The notes under the pieces: model-generated | What the model saw: only the letters and a program-made list of their open reading frames with translations | Told to the model about the DNA's origin: nothing | Database searches by the model: none | Translations under genes and position numbers: made by a program | NCBI GenBank assembly: GCA_041655955.1 | Contig: JBBAEN010000001.1 | Coordinates: forward strand, 1,054,001-1,118,000 | Reading direction: 5' to 3' | Origin: Micavibrio_A sp041655955 | GTDB lineage: Bacteria; Pseudomonadota; Alphaproteobacteria; Micavibrionales; Micavibrionaceae | DNA length: 64,000 nucleotides | Shown: piece by piece, positions 1-7,824 of the stretch | How the letters are laid out: every line of letters starts with the position of its first letter | Position numbering within the stretch: position 1 is the stretch's first letter

Positions 1-1
1 G

Positions 2-2557
2 ACAGGCGCGCTAAGCCAAGCTTTGGGCGCTGGTGATGTGTTGCAGGTTGTTATTGATGGCGTGACCTATAGCAGCAATGCACTCAATGAAGTGGTTGTC
101 GATCCTGTTCACAATACATGGTATGTGCAGGTATCTGGGCCACTGACCCCCGCAAGCTATAATGTTACGGCAACGGTGCGTGATACGGATGGCTCATTGC
201 TGGGGCACAAGCACTCTACTGGCGAGGTGGTCGTCGCGGATACGGAAGTAAGCGCCCAGTTCAAAGGTGATTCTTCCGCAAATGATAAGGCCACAGCCCT
301 TACCATAGGTGAGGATGGCGCATGGCGCGTCTTGTCCAATGGCCTGATATTTGACAGCACCGGCTCTAGCCATACATCCTTTGGGCGATATGATTCCACT
401 CAGATACGGCTGCCGCTCGTAGCCACGCAAGCCGCAACATTCGTGGATTACAACCGCGATGGATATATGGACATTCTGGCCTCTGACAATACCTATGGTG
501 ATGGCGGACAACAGGCGTGGCATTATGACGGATCGGGATATTCAGACTTTCAGGTGGGCGGATCAGGTAATACGAGCGCCAATACTATAAGCTGGTATGG
601 CGGTATTATGGCCTATGATAAAGTTGGCGACGGGTATGCCGATATTGTTTATGGCGATACCGCACCGAATGATGCAGCAGCGGGTGGCGGTTATGCCACG
701 ACCTTTGTCGAAAATCATGCCGGTACATTTATCAAAGATAGAAACTTTACCTATAACACATTGGGCTCTCCCGCCCCTACTAACTCTGGCAACTCCTCCC
801 CCCAGAAAGAGATGTCGGGCGTTGATATCAATAATGACGGTACAGTCGATATTGTGTTCCATGGCAATACAAGCTCCAACTATCATGATGCAACAAAAAC
901 GACATCCAGCAACAATCTTTATCGACTTGTTGTCGTGAATAATGTTGGCGATGGCACGCTTTATAGCAGCCAGGTACTGGATAATGTGTTCTATAACTAT
1001 ATCGGCGATAGAGCCTATGCACCCTCTATGACATGGGCCGATTTTGATGGTGACGGATATATGGATTTGTTCCTGGGACGTGGCCGCACAAGCGAAACCG
1101 GCGCTGTCACGAACTCGGATATGAGCCGTATCCTGTACAATGATCATGGCACGATCGTGCAGTCCACAACAGGCGATTATGCAACGACCTATTTTGGTGA
1201 TTCCCTCAGAGGCGGTGCATCCATGGCTCTGGACTGGAACATGGATGGCCACATGGATGTGATTGAGCTGCCTGAATATGCGGCGGGCGCAAGTAGTGTT
1301 CATCTATACGTCAATGGCGGGGACAAGACGTTCTCTACCACCGTACTCGATAACATTCCTGCTGCAGAAAATATCACGGGCGCGGTTGCCTTCGATATTG
1401 ATTGGGATGGTGACAAGGATCTGATCTTCACCCGCTCCAACGGGACAAATACGCTAATCCAGAACAACTCCACCATCCTGCATGGCAACACGATCCATCT
1501 GCGCATTGTGGACGAGAACGGCATCAATGCGTTACTGGGTAACACGGTACAGCTTTATGATTCTAGCGGCAACTGGGTCGCCAGCCAGATCATCAACCCG
1601 CAATCGGGCAACCAGACCAGTGACACGTCGGCTCTTGTTGACTTCCATGGCCTGAATGCCAACGAAACCTATTCTGCGGTTCTGCTTCGCAATATTGGCG
1701 GAGTCTCGCAAGATGTGGGCGGCATCGCTAGCGCGGGGAGCAATGTTGTTGAAAACGTCAATGCAGCTTGGGGCGGCCTAAAGGCAGGCGCAGCGACCAG
1801 CGCTTATGTACTAACGGCGGAATCCGGCACGAATAATGCTGATACTATCGGGCCTGGCATTGTCGGGACGGGGTATAACGATACCTTGTTCGCCACGCTG
1901 GGCAATGATGTCTATAACGGCGCAGGCGGTTGGGCTGATGGCATATGGAGCAATACGGGCGGTCAGGATATTATCGACTTCAAATTGGCGGGAACGACGG
2001 CAGTTACGGTTGATCTCGGCAACACGGGCGCGCAAGCAACGGGCTTTAACACGGTGACGCTTCTGAATATTGAAGGCGTTGCGGGTGGTCAGGGCAATGA
2101 CACGCTAAGCGGCAATTCCGGCGACAACCTGTTCGAGGGGCGCGGCGGGGACGACACCATCCATCTGGGCAGTGGCGGCAAGGATACCGTATTGTTCCGC
2201 CTTCTGGATAATCTGGACGCAACGGGCGGCAATGGTACGGATACAATTTCCGGCTTCACCGTCGGCGTTTATAAAGCAACCCCGGACGCAGACCGCATTG
2301 ACCTGCGTGAGCTTCTGTCCGGCTATACGGCGGATGCGGATGGCGCGGCTCGTTATATCGACGGCATAGCAACGCTGGATGCGGGCGAAACGATTGGTGA
2401 TTTCCTCCGCGTGAGCGTTTCGGGCGCAGATACGATTATCAGCGTGGATCGTGACGGTGCTGGTGGTGAGCATAACTTCACCGATATCGCCGTTCTGACT
2501 AACGTCAATACAAATCTGGAAACGCTTCTGGCCAACCATCAGCTTGTCGCGGCCTAA
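2..2557 (+). CDS. Large RTX-type secreted adhesin, C-terminal part (LapA-like type I secretion substrate)
   Basis: The frame is already open at base 2, so the N-terminus lies outside the window; about 850 residues are visible. The first ~70 resemble the end of a bacterial Ig-like repeat. Six FG-GAP/VCBS-like repeats with Asp-rich, calcium-loop-like motifs follow, near bases 450, 630, 830, 1045, 1240 and 1400 (for example DFDGDGYMDLFLG). The last ~250 residues carry Gly/Asp RTX motifs (GGQGNDTLSG, GGDDTIHLG) and a C-terminal region like the VCA0849-type type I secretion signal. Established family knowledge: such proteins leave the cell unfolded through an ABC/HlyD/TolC channel and fold in external calcium. 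The three exporter genes follow directly, which supports the role. The ligand is unknown. Confident as a type I substrate, less so as an adhesin. Confidence 0.88.
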   Translation, partial: TGALSQALGAGDVLQVVIDGVTYSSNALNEVVVDPVHNTWYVQVSGPLTPASYNVTATVRDTDGSLLGHKHSTGEVVVADTEVSAQFKGDSSANDKATALTIGEDGAWRVLSNGLIFDSTGSSHTSFGRYDSTQIRLPLVATQAATFVDYNRDGYMDILASDNTYGDGGQQAWHYDGSGYSDFQVGGSGNTSANTISWYGGIMAYDKVGDGYADIVYGDTAPNDAAAGGGYATTFVENHAGTFIKDRNFTYNTLGSPAPTNSGNSSPQKEMSGVDINNDGTVDIVFHGNTSSNYHDATKTTSSNNLYRLVVVNNVGDGTLYSSQVLDNVFYNYIGDRAYAPSMTWADFDGDGYMDLFLGRGRTSETGAVTNSDMSRILYNDHGTIVQSTTGDYATTYFGDSLRGGASMALDWNMDGHMDVIELPEYAAGASSVHLYVNGGDKTFSTTVLDNIPAAENITGAVAFDIDWDGDKDLIFTRSNGTNTLIQNNSTILHGNTIHLRIVDENGINALLGNTVQLYDSSGNWVASQIINPQSGNQTSDTSALVDFHGLNANETYSAVLLRNIGGVSQDVGGIASAGSNVVENVNAAWGGLKAGAATSAYVLTAESGTNNADTIGPGIVGTGYNDTLFATLGNDVYNGAGGWADGIWSNTGGQDIIDFKLAGTTAVTVDLGNTGAQATGFNTVTLLNIEGVAGGQGNDTLSGNSGDNLFEGRGGDDTIHLGSGGKDTVLFRLLDNLDATGGNGTDTISGFTVGVYKATPDADRIDLRELLSGYTADADGAARYIDGIATLDAGETIGDFLRVSVSGADTIISVDRDGAGGEHNFTDIAVLTNVNTNLETLLANHQLVAA

Positions 2558-2583
2558 ACCGGCAGCGACCACCGATATTCGTC

Positions 2584-4020
2584 ATGAGGGAAAACACAGT
2601 AACGCGGAAAAGAACAAGCCGCCAAGATTATGGCGTTATAGGGCTTATTCTTGCGCTGCTTGCCGCTAGCTGGTGCAATCCGGCACAGGCGCAGGAAAAA
2701 GCAGAACAGGAAAAAATGGAATTGGCGAGCGCGATCTTCGGCCCGCCCGCCCCCCTGCACGCGCGGCAAACCACCGCGCAACAACAAAGGGAAGACAATA
2801 TCGGATTGCCTGATGCCATCGCCATCGCGGTTACACGCCACCCCGATATTGCCCGCGCCCTTGCCGCGCAGGCTCGCGGGAGGGCCGATCTCGGCAGCGC
2901 ACGATCTGTTTGGATGCCCTCCGTAAGCTATTCGGCGAATATTGGGCCGAATATGTTCGACTCTTATAACAACAGTAGCCTAAACAATAATATGCAAGGG
3001 CCGAGCATTGCCCTGAACCAGCTGGTCTGGGATTTTGGGCGTGCGCAAAGCGACATTCAGGCGGCCTCTGCGGTTGAGCGGCAGCGCCATTTTGAACTGT
3101 CAGCCACCGCCGACCAGATCGCCGAAAAGACGGCTCTGGCCTATCTTGATATTACACGGGCGGATATGATGCACCGCGAATCCGAGCGCCAGTTAAAAGA
3201 GCTGGAACGGCTGCGCGATCTTATCCGTATGCGGGCAAAGGCCGGAATTTCCGATCAATCCGATTTGGTGCTGGCCGAGGTGCGGATCGAGGGCGCGCGG
3301 GCAGATGTGATCCAGGCCGATGCCAATCTCACCGCTTCCAAGGCGGAGCTGGTCAATCTTATCGGCATTATGCCCACGGGCTATGACAACCCCGCCCCTA
3401 TTTTTGAGCAGTTCCAAGATGATATGGGTGAGCCGGATTTTGACAGCCTGCCGATCGTGGCCTCAGCAAACGAGAATAAAGAAGCATCCAGCGCCCGCAT
3501 CAATTTTGCGCGGGCGGAGAGATACCCGCGGCTCGGCCTGCAACTCGGCTACAGCCACAATAACTATAGCTATGAATCGCGTGATAATGCCCTTACTGCC
3601 GTTATCACGGTCAAGGGCGATTTATATCAGGCCGGAACAACGCACAGGGTAGAAGCCGCGCAGCAAGACCGCCATGCCGCGCGGGCGGAAAAAGAGGCGA
3701 TTATCCTCAACATCAAGGGACAAATACACATGGCGCGCGAGGCTATTCGCGGCGGCGTATCCCGCATCGGGATTTATCAAAATCAGGAAGAAAAGGCCGT
3801 GGCCGCGCGCGATATCTTCATCGAAGAATATAAACTGGGGAAACGCAGCCTGTTCGATCTTTTAAACGCGGAGCAGGAAATATATCGCGCCGCCAGCGCC
3901 CGCGTCATGGCGCAAATAGATGTTATGCGCGCCCGCGTAGAGCTTTACTCTGCCTATGGGTTGCTGCGTACGACGCTCGGGATTGTTGATACTCTTGCAA
4001 AGGCGGATCGTCATGAATAA
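2584..4020 (+). CDS. TolC-family outer membrane channel of the type I secretion system
   Basis: A 478-residue protein with an N-terminal hydrophobic segment ending near NPAQAQ, consistent with a signal peptide. The rest is alpha-helical, coiled-coil-rich and TolC/LapE-like: an N-terminal repeat begins around IGLPDAIAIAV and a second around PIVASANENKEASSARINFA. Family knowledge: TolC proteins form a trimeric outer membrane barrel with a periplasmic helical tunnel that docks to the HlyD adaptor. The gene begins 26 bp after the adhesin stop, and its own stop overlaps the exporter ATPase start by 8 bp, so it is the second gene of a substrate-TolC-ABC-HlyD operon. The ATG at 2584 was chosen because it yields the complete signal peptide. 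Confidence 0.93.
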   Translation: MRENTVTRKRTSRQDYGVIGLILALLAASWCNPAQAQEKAEQEKMELASAIFGPPAPLHARQTTAQQQREDNIGLPDAIAIAVTRHPDIARALAAQARGRADLGSARSVWMPSVSYSANIGPNMFDSYNNSSLNNNMQGPSIALNQLVWDFGRAQSDIQAASAVERQRHFELSATADQIAEKTALAYLDITRADMMHRESERQLKELERLRDLIRMRAKAGISDQSDLVLAEVRIEGARADVIQADANLTASKAELVNLIGIMPTGYDNPAPIFEQFQDDMGEPDFDSLPIVASANENKEASSARINFARAERYPRLGLQLGYSHNNYSYESRDNALTAVITVKGDLYQAGTTHRVEAAQQDRHAARAEKEAIILNIKGQIHMAREAIRGGVSRIGIYQNQEEKAVAARDIFIEEYKLGKRSLFDLLNAEQEIYRAASARVMAQIDVMRARVELYSAYGLLRTTLGIVDTLAKADRHE

Positions 4021-6163
4021 TAAACCGGGCATTCATAAATCATGGTCTGCGGCGCTTGTCGAAGCGGCACGCGCCAAGGGCATACATATCACGGAAAGCG
4101 AAATCAGCCGCCGCATCGCCCAAGAAGGCCGCCATGATGATTTACTGGATATCCTGATGCGCTGCGCACACTCTATGGAGCTGAAATTTGATCTGATGAA
4201 GGGGGCGGTTGATGACATCTCTACAATGTTATTGCCCGCTCTGGTCGAGCTTAAAGATGGCGGCGTGGCTGTTTTAAAACATCGCAGTGTGGACAGCGCA
4301 ATATGCTGGTTTTCAGAACCCGCGGCGATAGAGCGCGAAGTGCCGATATCAGAACTGCGCGCACAGGCCACAGGGCGCATCGCGCTGATCCACCCGTTAT
4401 CAACGCGGGGCATAGATGCACGGCTTGATACATATCTGCGCCCGCCGCGCAAACGCTGGCTGCGGGCGCTGTTGCTCCAGGACAAAGGGAGTCATGGCGA
4501 GATTATGCTGGCCTCGCTTTTTGGCAATATCCTGACCTTTGGCACATCACTATTTGCCATGCAGGTCTGGGACAGGGTTGTGCCCGCACAATCCATCCCG
4601 ACGCTTTGGGTTTTGGCATTGGGGGTTATAACGGCGCTGTCCTTTGAGTTCCTGCTACGAACGGCACGGGTTTCCCTGTCCGATCACATCGGCAAAAAGG
4701 CCGATTATGCCATTTCAGCGCGGTTTTATGCCCGCGCGATGGATATACGCAACGATGCCCGCCCCCGTTCCACCGGTGCTTTTATCGCCCAGCTCCGCGA
4801 TATTGAACAATTGCGTGAATTACTGACCTCTACCACGGTGGCGACGCTGATCGACCTGCCCTTTGCGCTTTTATTTCTAGGGCTATTTGCCCTGTTGGCG
4901 GGGCCGCTTGTCTTTATCGTTTTGGCTGCTCTTGTCCTGATTATTATTCCCGGCCTGCTTATTCAATATCCGCTTTCAAATCTGGCCAATGCGGGCGCAC
5001 GAGAATCCGCCTTGCGCAACGCCATCTTGGTGGAATCGGTGGAGCGTATCGAAGAAATCAAGGCCCTGCAGGCCGAGCCGCATTTCCAATCCCAGTGGGA
5101 GCAATACACGCTGACCAGCGCGGGTATTGGCATCTCACAACGCTTCTGGACAACGCTTTACGTGAACTGGACGCAAACCTTGCAACAACTGGCCTATACT
5201 GCCGTTCTTGTTGCGGGTGCGTATAGCGTGATGGGTGGGCATATGACGATGGGCGCGCTGATTGCCTGCTCTATCCTGACCAATCGCGCCATTGTTTTGT
5301 TCATGCCGATGGGGCAGCTTTTTGCCCGCTGGCAGAGCGCGAAAGTCGCCATGAAAAGCCTTGACGATCTGATTTCCAAACCCGTCGACCACGATCCCGA
5401 AAAGGGGCTTATCCGCCGCACGACCTTGATGGGCGATTACCGGTTTAAAGAGGTGCGTTATTCCTACGACCCGGATGGGGCGCAAATCCTCAATATCCCC
5501 CATTTACAGATCCATGCGGGGGAGCGCGTGGCCTTGCTGGGGCGTATTGGCGCGGGGAAAAGCACATTGCTGCGCCTGCTTTCGGGGATGGCGCTGCCCG
5601 GTTCGGGGAAAATGCTGCTCGATGGTACGGATATCGGCCTGATTAACCCCGCGGATATGCGCCGCGAGATTGGCTATCTCAATCAAGGGGCGCAGCTATT
5701 TTTCGGCACGATCAGGGATAATCTTTTGATGGGCGATCCCAATGCTTCGGACGAGGATATTTTAGCCGCGCTAGCGGTCACTGGCGGCGTATCGCTGGTG
5801 CAAAACCAATCGCAAGGCCTCGATATGATGCTGCAAGAGGGCGGGATTGGCCTATCTGGCGGGCAGCGCCAGACCTTGCTGCTGGCGCGCACCTTATTGC
5901 GCAAAACGAATGTCCTGCTTCTGGATGAGCCATCCGCCCCGATGGATGAGGTGACCGAACGCCAATTTGTAAACAGGCTGCGCGACTGGCTCGGCTCTCG
6001 TACATTTATAGTGGCGACCAACCGCGCAGGTCTGCTTGATCTGGCGGATAGGGTGATCGTCATTGATGCGGGACGCGTTGTTATGGATGGGCCGCGCGAT
6101 ACAGTTTTGAGTCAGCTTTCCGCCCCCGCCGCCAAGACAAATCAGGCAGAGGAGGCCGCATAA
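4013..6163 (+). CDS. Type I secretion ABC exporter, LapB-like (permease-ATPase)
   Basis: A 716-residue fused permease and ATPase. An N-terminal domain (~1-130) resembles the catalytically dead C39-like domain that binds RTX substrates; six membrane segments span ~150-440; the nucleotide-binding domain covers ~460-716. Walker A is GRIGAGKST (~510), the signature LSGGQRQ (~614) and Walker B LLLDEP (~637). The H-loop position is Asn670 (VATNRAG) where the family normally has His. The start at 4013 lies in an ATGAATAA overlap with the TolC stop; an in-frame start at 3956 would add 19 atypical residues. The stop overlaps the adaptor start in TAATG, so translation is probably coupled. It should pump the upstream adhesin across the inner membrane. 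Confidence 0.93.
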   Translation: MNNKPGIHKSWSAALVEAARAKGIHITESEISRRIAQEGRHDDLLDILMRCAHSMELKFDLMKGAVDDISTMLLPALVELKDGGVAVLKHRSVDSAICWFSEPAAIEREVPISELRAQATGRIALIHPLSTRGIDARLDTYLRPPRKRWLRALLLQDKGSHGEIMLASLFGNILTFGTSLFAMQVWDRVVPAQSIPTLWVLALGVITALSFEFLLRTARVSLSDHIGKKADYAISARFYARAMDIRNDARPRSTGAFIAQLRDIEQLRELLTSTTVATLIDLPFALLFLGLFALLAGPLVFIVLAALVLIIIPGLLIQYPLSNLANAGARESALRNAILVESVERIEEIKALQAEPHFQSQWEQYTLTSAGIGISQRFWTTLYVNWTQTLQQLAYTAVLVAGAYSVMGGHMTMGALIACSILTNRAIVLFMPMGQLFARWQSAKVAMKSLDDLISKPVDHDPEKGLIRRTTLMGDYRFKEVRYSYDPDGAQILNIPHLQIHAGERVALLGRIGAGKSTLLRLLSGMALPGSGKMLLDGTDIGLINPADMRREIGYLNQGAQLFFGTIRDNLLMGDPNASDEDILAALAVTGGVSLVQNQSQGLDMMLQEGGIGLSGGQRQTLLLARTLLRKTNVLLLDEPSAPMDEVTERQFVNRLRDWLGSRTFIVATNRAGLLDLADRVIVIDAGRVVMDGPRDTVLSQLSAPAAKTNQAEEAA

Positions 6164-7410
6164 TGTTTGCGCAATCACGTAGTATAGGCAAGGACATAAC
6201 AGGTAAAGGTTTGATGGGTAAAAGCCTGATGGACAAAGGGTTGACGGATAATTACCTGCAACCTCATTTCAAGAGGCCGGGCTGGCTGCGCTTTGGGTTG
6301 ATCCCCATCATCTGCGCCACACTGGCGTTCTTTTTGATCTGGGCCACGCTTACGCAGCTAGATGAGGTTGCGGTTGGCGCGGGCAAAGTTACCCCTTCCT
6401 CCAAATCCCAGATCATCCAAAGTCTGGAAGGCGGGATTGTCGAAAGCCTACAGGTAAACGAAGGCGATGTGGTAGAGATTGGGCAGGTTCTCGCGACACT
6501 AGACCGCACACGATTCAAGGCAATTGTGGGTGAGAGCGAGGCCAAGGCGCTCTCGCTAGAGGCCACAGCGGCCAGATTGCAAGCTGAAGTGACGGGCAAA
6601 AAGCCGGAATTCAGCGATGCGGTGCGGGCTATGCCGGATCTGGTTGAGCGGGAAATGGCGCTTTACAATTCGCGGCAGCATAATCTGGGCGTCAACTCCG
6701 CCAGCCTGCGTGAGCAGCTTGGCCTTGTGCAGCGGGAATTAGAACTGACCGAACCCTTGGTGGATATGGGCGCGGCCAGCCCGGTTGAGGTTATTCGCCT
6801 GCGCCGCCAGATCAACGAACTGACCGGAAAGCTTGATGGGCTGCGCAACCAATATATCAGCGATGCCAATGCCGAATACACCAGGACGATGTCCGATTTT
6901 GATGTCGTGCGCCAGACCTTATACGGCAGGCAAGACCAGCTTAACCGCACCGAGCTGACCTCGCCCGTGCGGGGCGTTGTGCAAAATCTGGATATCACGA
7001 CAATCGGCGGCGTGGTTCAGCCCGGCGGCGTGTTGATGGAGATTGTACCGATTGAGGACACGTTATTGGTCGAGGCACGCATCAGCCCGCGCGATATTGC
7101 CTTTATTCGCCCGAATCTGCCAACCACGGTTAAAATAACGGCGTATGACCCCTCTATTTACGGCACATTATCGGGCGTTGTTGACCGCATCTCCCCCGAC
7201 ACGATCGAGGATGAGGTGAATAGAACGCAAGTATATTACCGCGCCTATATCCGTACCGATGAATCCCACTTGCGCACCAAAAACGGTAAGCTGCACCCGA
7301 TTATGCCGGGCATGGTGGCCACGGTGGAAATTAAGACAGGCGCCAAAACTGTCCTGCAATATCTGCTTAAACCCGTGAACAAGGCGGGCGAGGCCCTGAG
7401 AGAAAGATGA
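6163..7410 (+). CDS. HlyD/LapC-family periplasmic adaptor of type I secretion
   Basis: A 415-residue membrane fusion protein. A ~45-residue cytoplasmic stretch precedes one membrane anchor (LIPIICATLAFFLIW). Next come a biotinyl-lipoyl half-domain with SLEGGIVESLQVNEGD, a long coiled coil (~130-270), the second lipoyl half (LTSPVRGVVQNLDITTIGG), and a beta-barrel ending in the HlyD C-terminal signature (PGMVATVEIKTGAKTVLQYL). The family bridges the inner-membrane ABC exporter to TolC. The cytoplasmic segment has an imperfect five-residue repeat, GKGLM-GKSLM-DKGLT, which I do not recognise from typical HlyD proteins. The start codon overlaps the exporter stop by one base. It is the last gene of the secretion operon; no clear terminator follows. 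Confidence 0.94.
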   Translation: MFAQSRSIGKDITGKGLMGKSLMDKGLTDNYLQPHFKRPGWLRFGLIPIICATLAFFLIWATLTQLDEVAVGAGKVTPSSKSQIIQSLEGGIVESLQVNEGDVVEIGQVLATLDRTRFKAIVGESEAKALSLEATAARLQAEVTGKKPEFSDAVRAMPDLVEREMALYNSRQHNLGVNSASLREQLGLVQRELELTEPLVDMGAASPVEVIRLRRQINELTGKLDGLRNQYISDANAEYTRTMSDFDVVRQTLYGRQDQLNRTELTSPVRGVVQNLDITTIGGVVQPGGVLMEIVPIEDTLLVEARISPRDIAFIRPNLPTTVKITAYDPSIYGTLSGVVDRISPDTIEDEVNRTQVYYRAYIRTDESHLRTKNGKLHPIMPGMVATVEIKTGAKTVLQYLLKPVNKAGEALRER

Positions 7411-7447
7411 GAGAAAGAGATGAGATTTATTTTTCAAATCAGATTAG

Positions 7448-7618
7448 AGAGCGATTGAAATAAACAATTCCCTCTGTGCGCCGCTGATATATTTGCGCCA
7501 GTCGCCGGATCATATCAATGCCATGCCACAGGGAAATTTTGATGAAATCGGCAAGGTCGTGGACTGGAGCCGGCTGAAAAGCACCTTCAACACCCATATT
7601 ATAAATGTCTGTAGATAA
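7448..7618 (+). pseudogene. Unassigned coding remnant or very small ORF
   Basis: A frame open between in-frame stops encodes a protein-like sequence with varied residues, including PLIYLRQSPDHINAM and GKVVDWSRLKSTFN, and ends at TAA 7616-7618. The only internal ATG is at 7523, giving 31 codons, and no good ribosome-binding site precedes it. Composition looks coding rather than random, so it may be the 3' end of a deleted gene. I do not recognise the family. Confidence 0.3.
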
Positions 7619-7747
7619 TGTGCATTTATCGTATTTTTACTTCATATATACATAGGCAACCACTCTTTTTAATCATTTTTACTCTGATAAAATAATAATC
7701 GCGTTTTCTTTTTTGAGAGGCAGCGGGGATTTCGTGTGGCAGCGCTT

Positions 7748-7776
7748 TGTCATGGCCCTGTCATGGTTTTGTCATG
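7748..7776 (+). repeat. Three TGTCATG direct repeats at exact 11-bp spacing
   Basis: TGTCATG occurs at 7748-7754, 7759-7765 and 7770-7776, one helical turn apart, about 50 bp before the preferred autotransporter start. The phase is what a protein binding the same DNA face would need, so it may be a regulator site. It could also be chance or a small tandem duplication. Confidence 0.45.
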
Positions 7777-7824
7777 ACTTGGCTTTGGCAAGGTTTGTCG
7801 AGGCTATTGAAAATCAGGTGGGTT

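Larger units (their letters stand above)
7411..7824. other. AT-rich intergenic region between the secretion operon and the autotransporter
   Basis: This 414-bp gap separates the secretion operon from the autotransporter start. Its first half holds an open stretch that looks like a coding remnant (listed separately). Its second half (7616-7700) is very AT-rich and could hold the autotransporter promoter, but no convincing -35/-10 pair stands out. Three direct TGTCATG repeats lie near the 3' end. No terminator hairpin with a U-run was found after the HlyD gene. Confidence 0.6.

Noticed and set aside
7747..7824. Upstream start for the autotransporter
   Set aside because: The extra 26 residues (Trp/Cys/His-rich) do not resemble a secretion leader or the extended signal region of large autotransporters; ATG 7825 gives a clean signal peptide.
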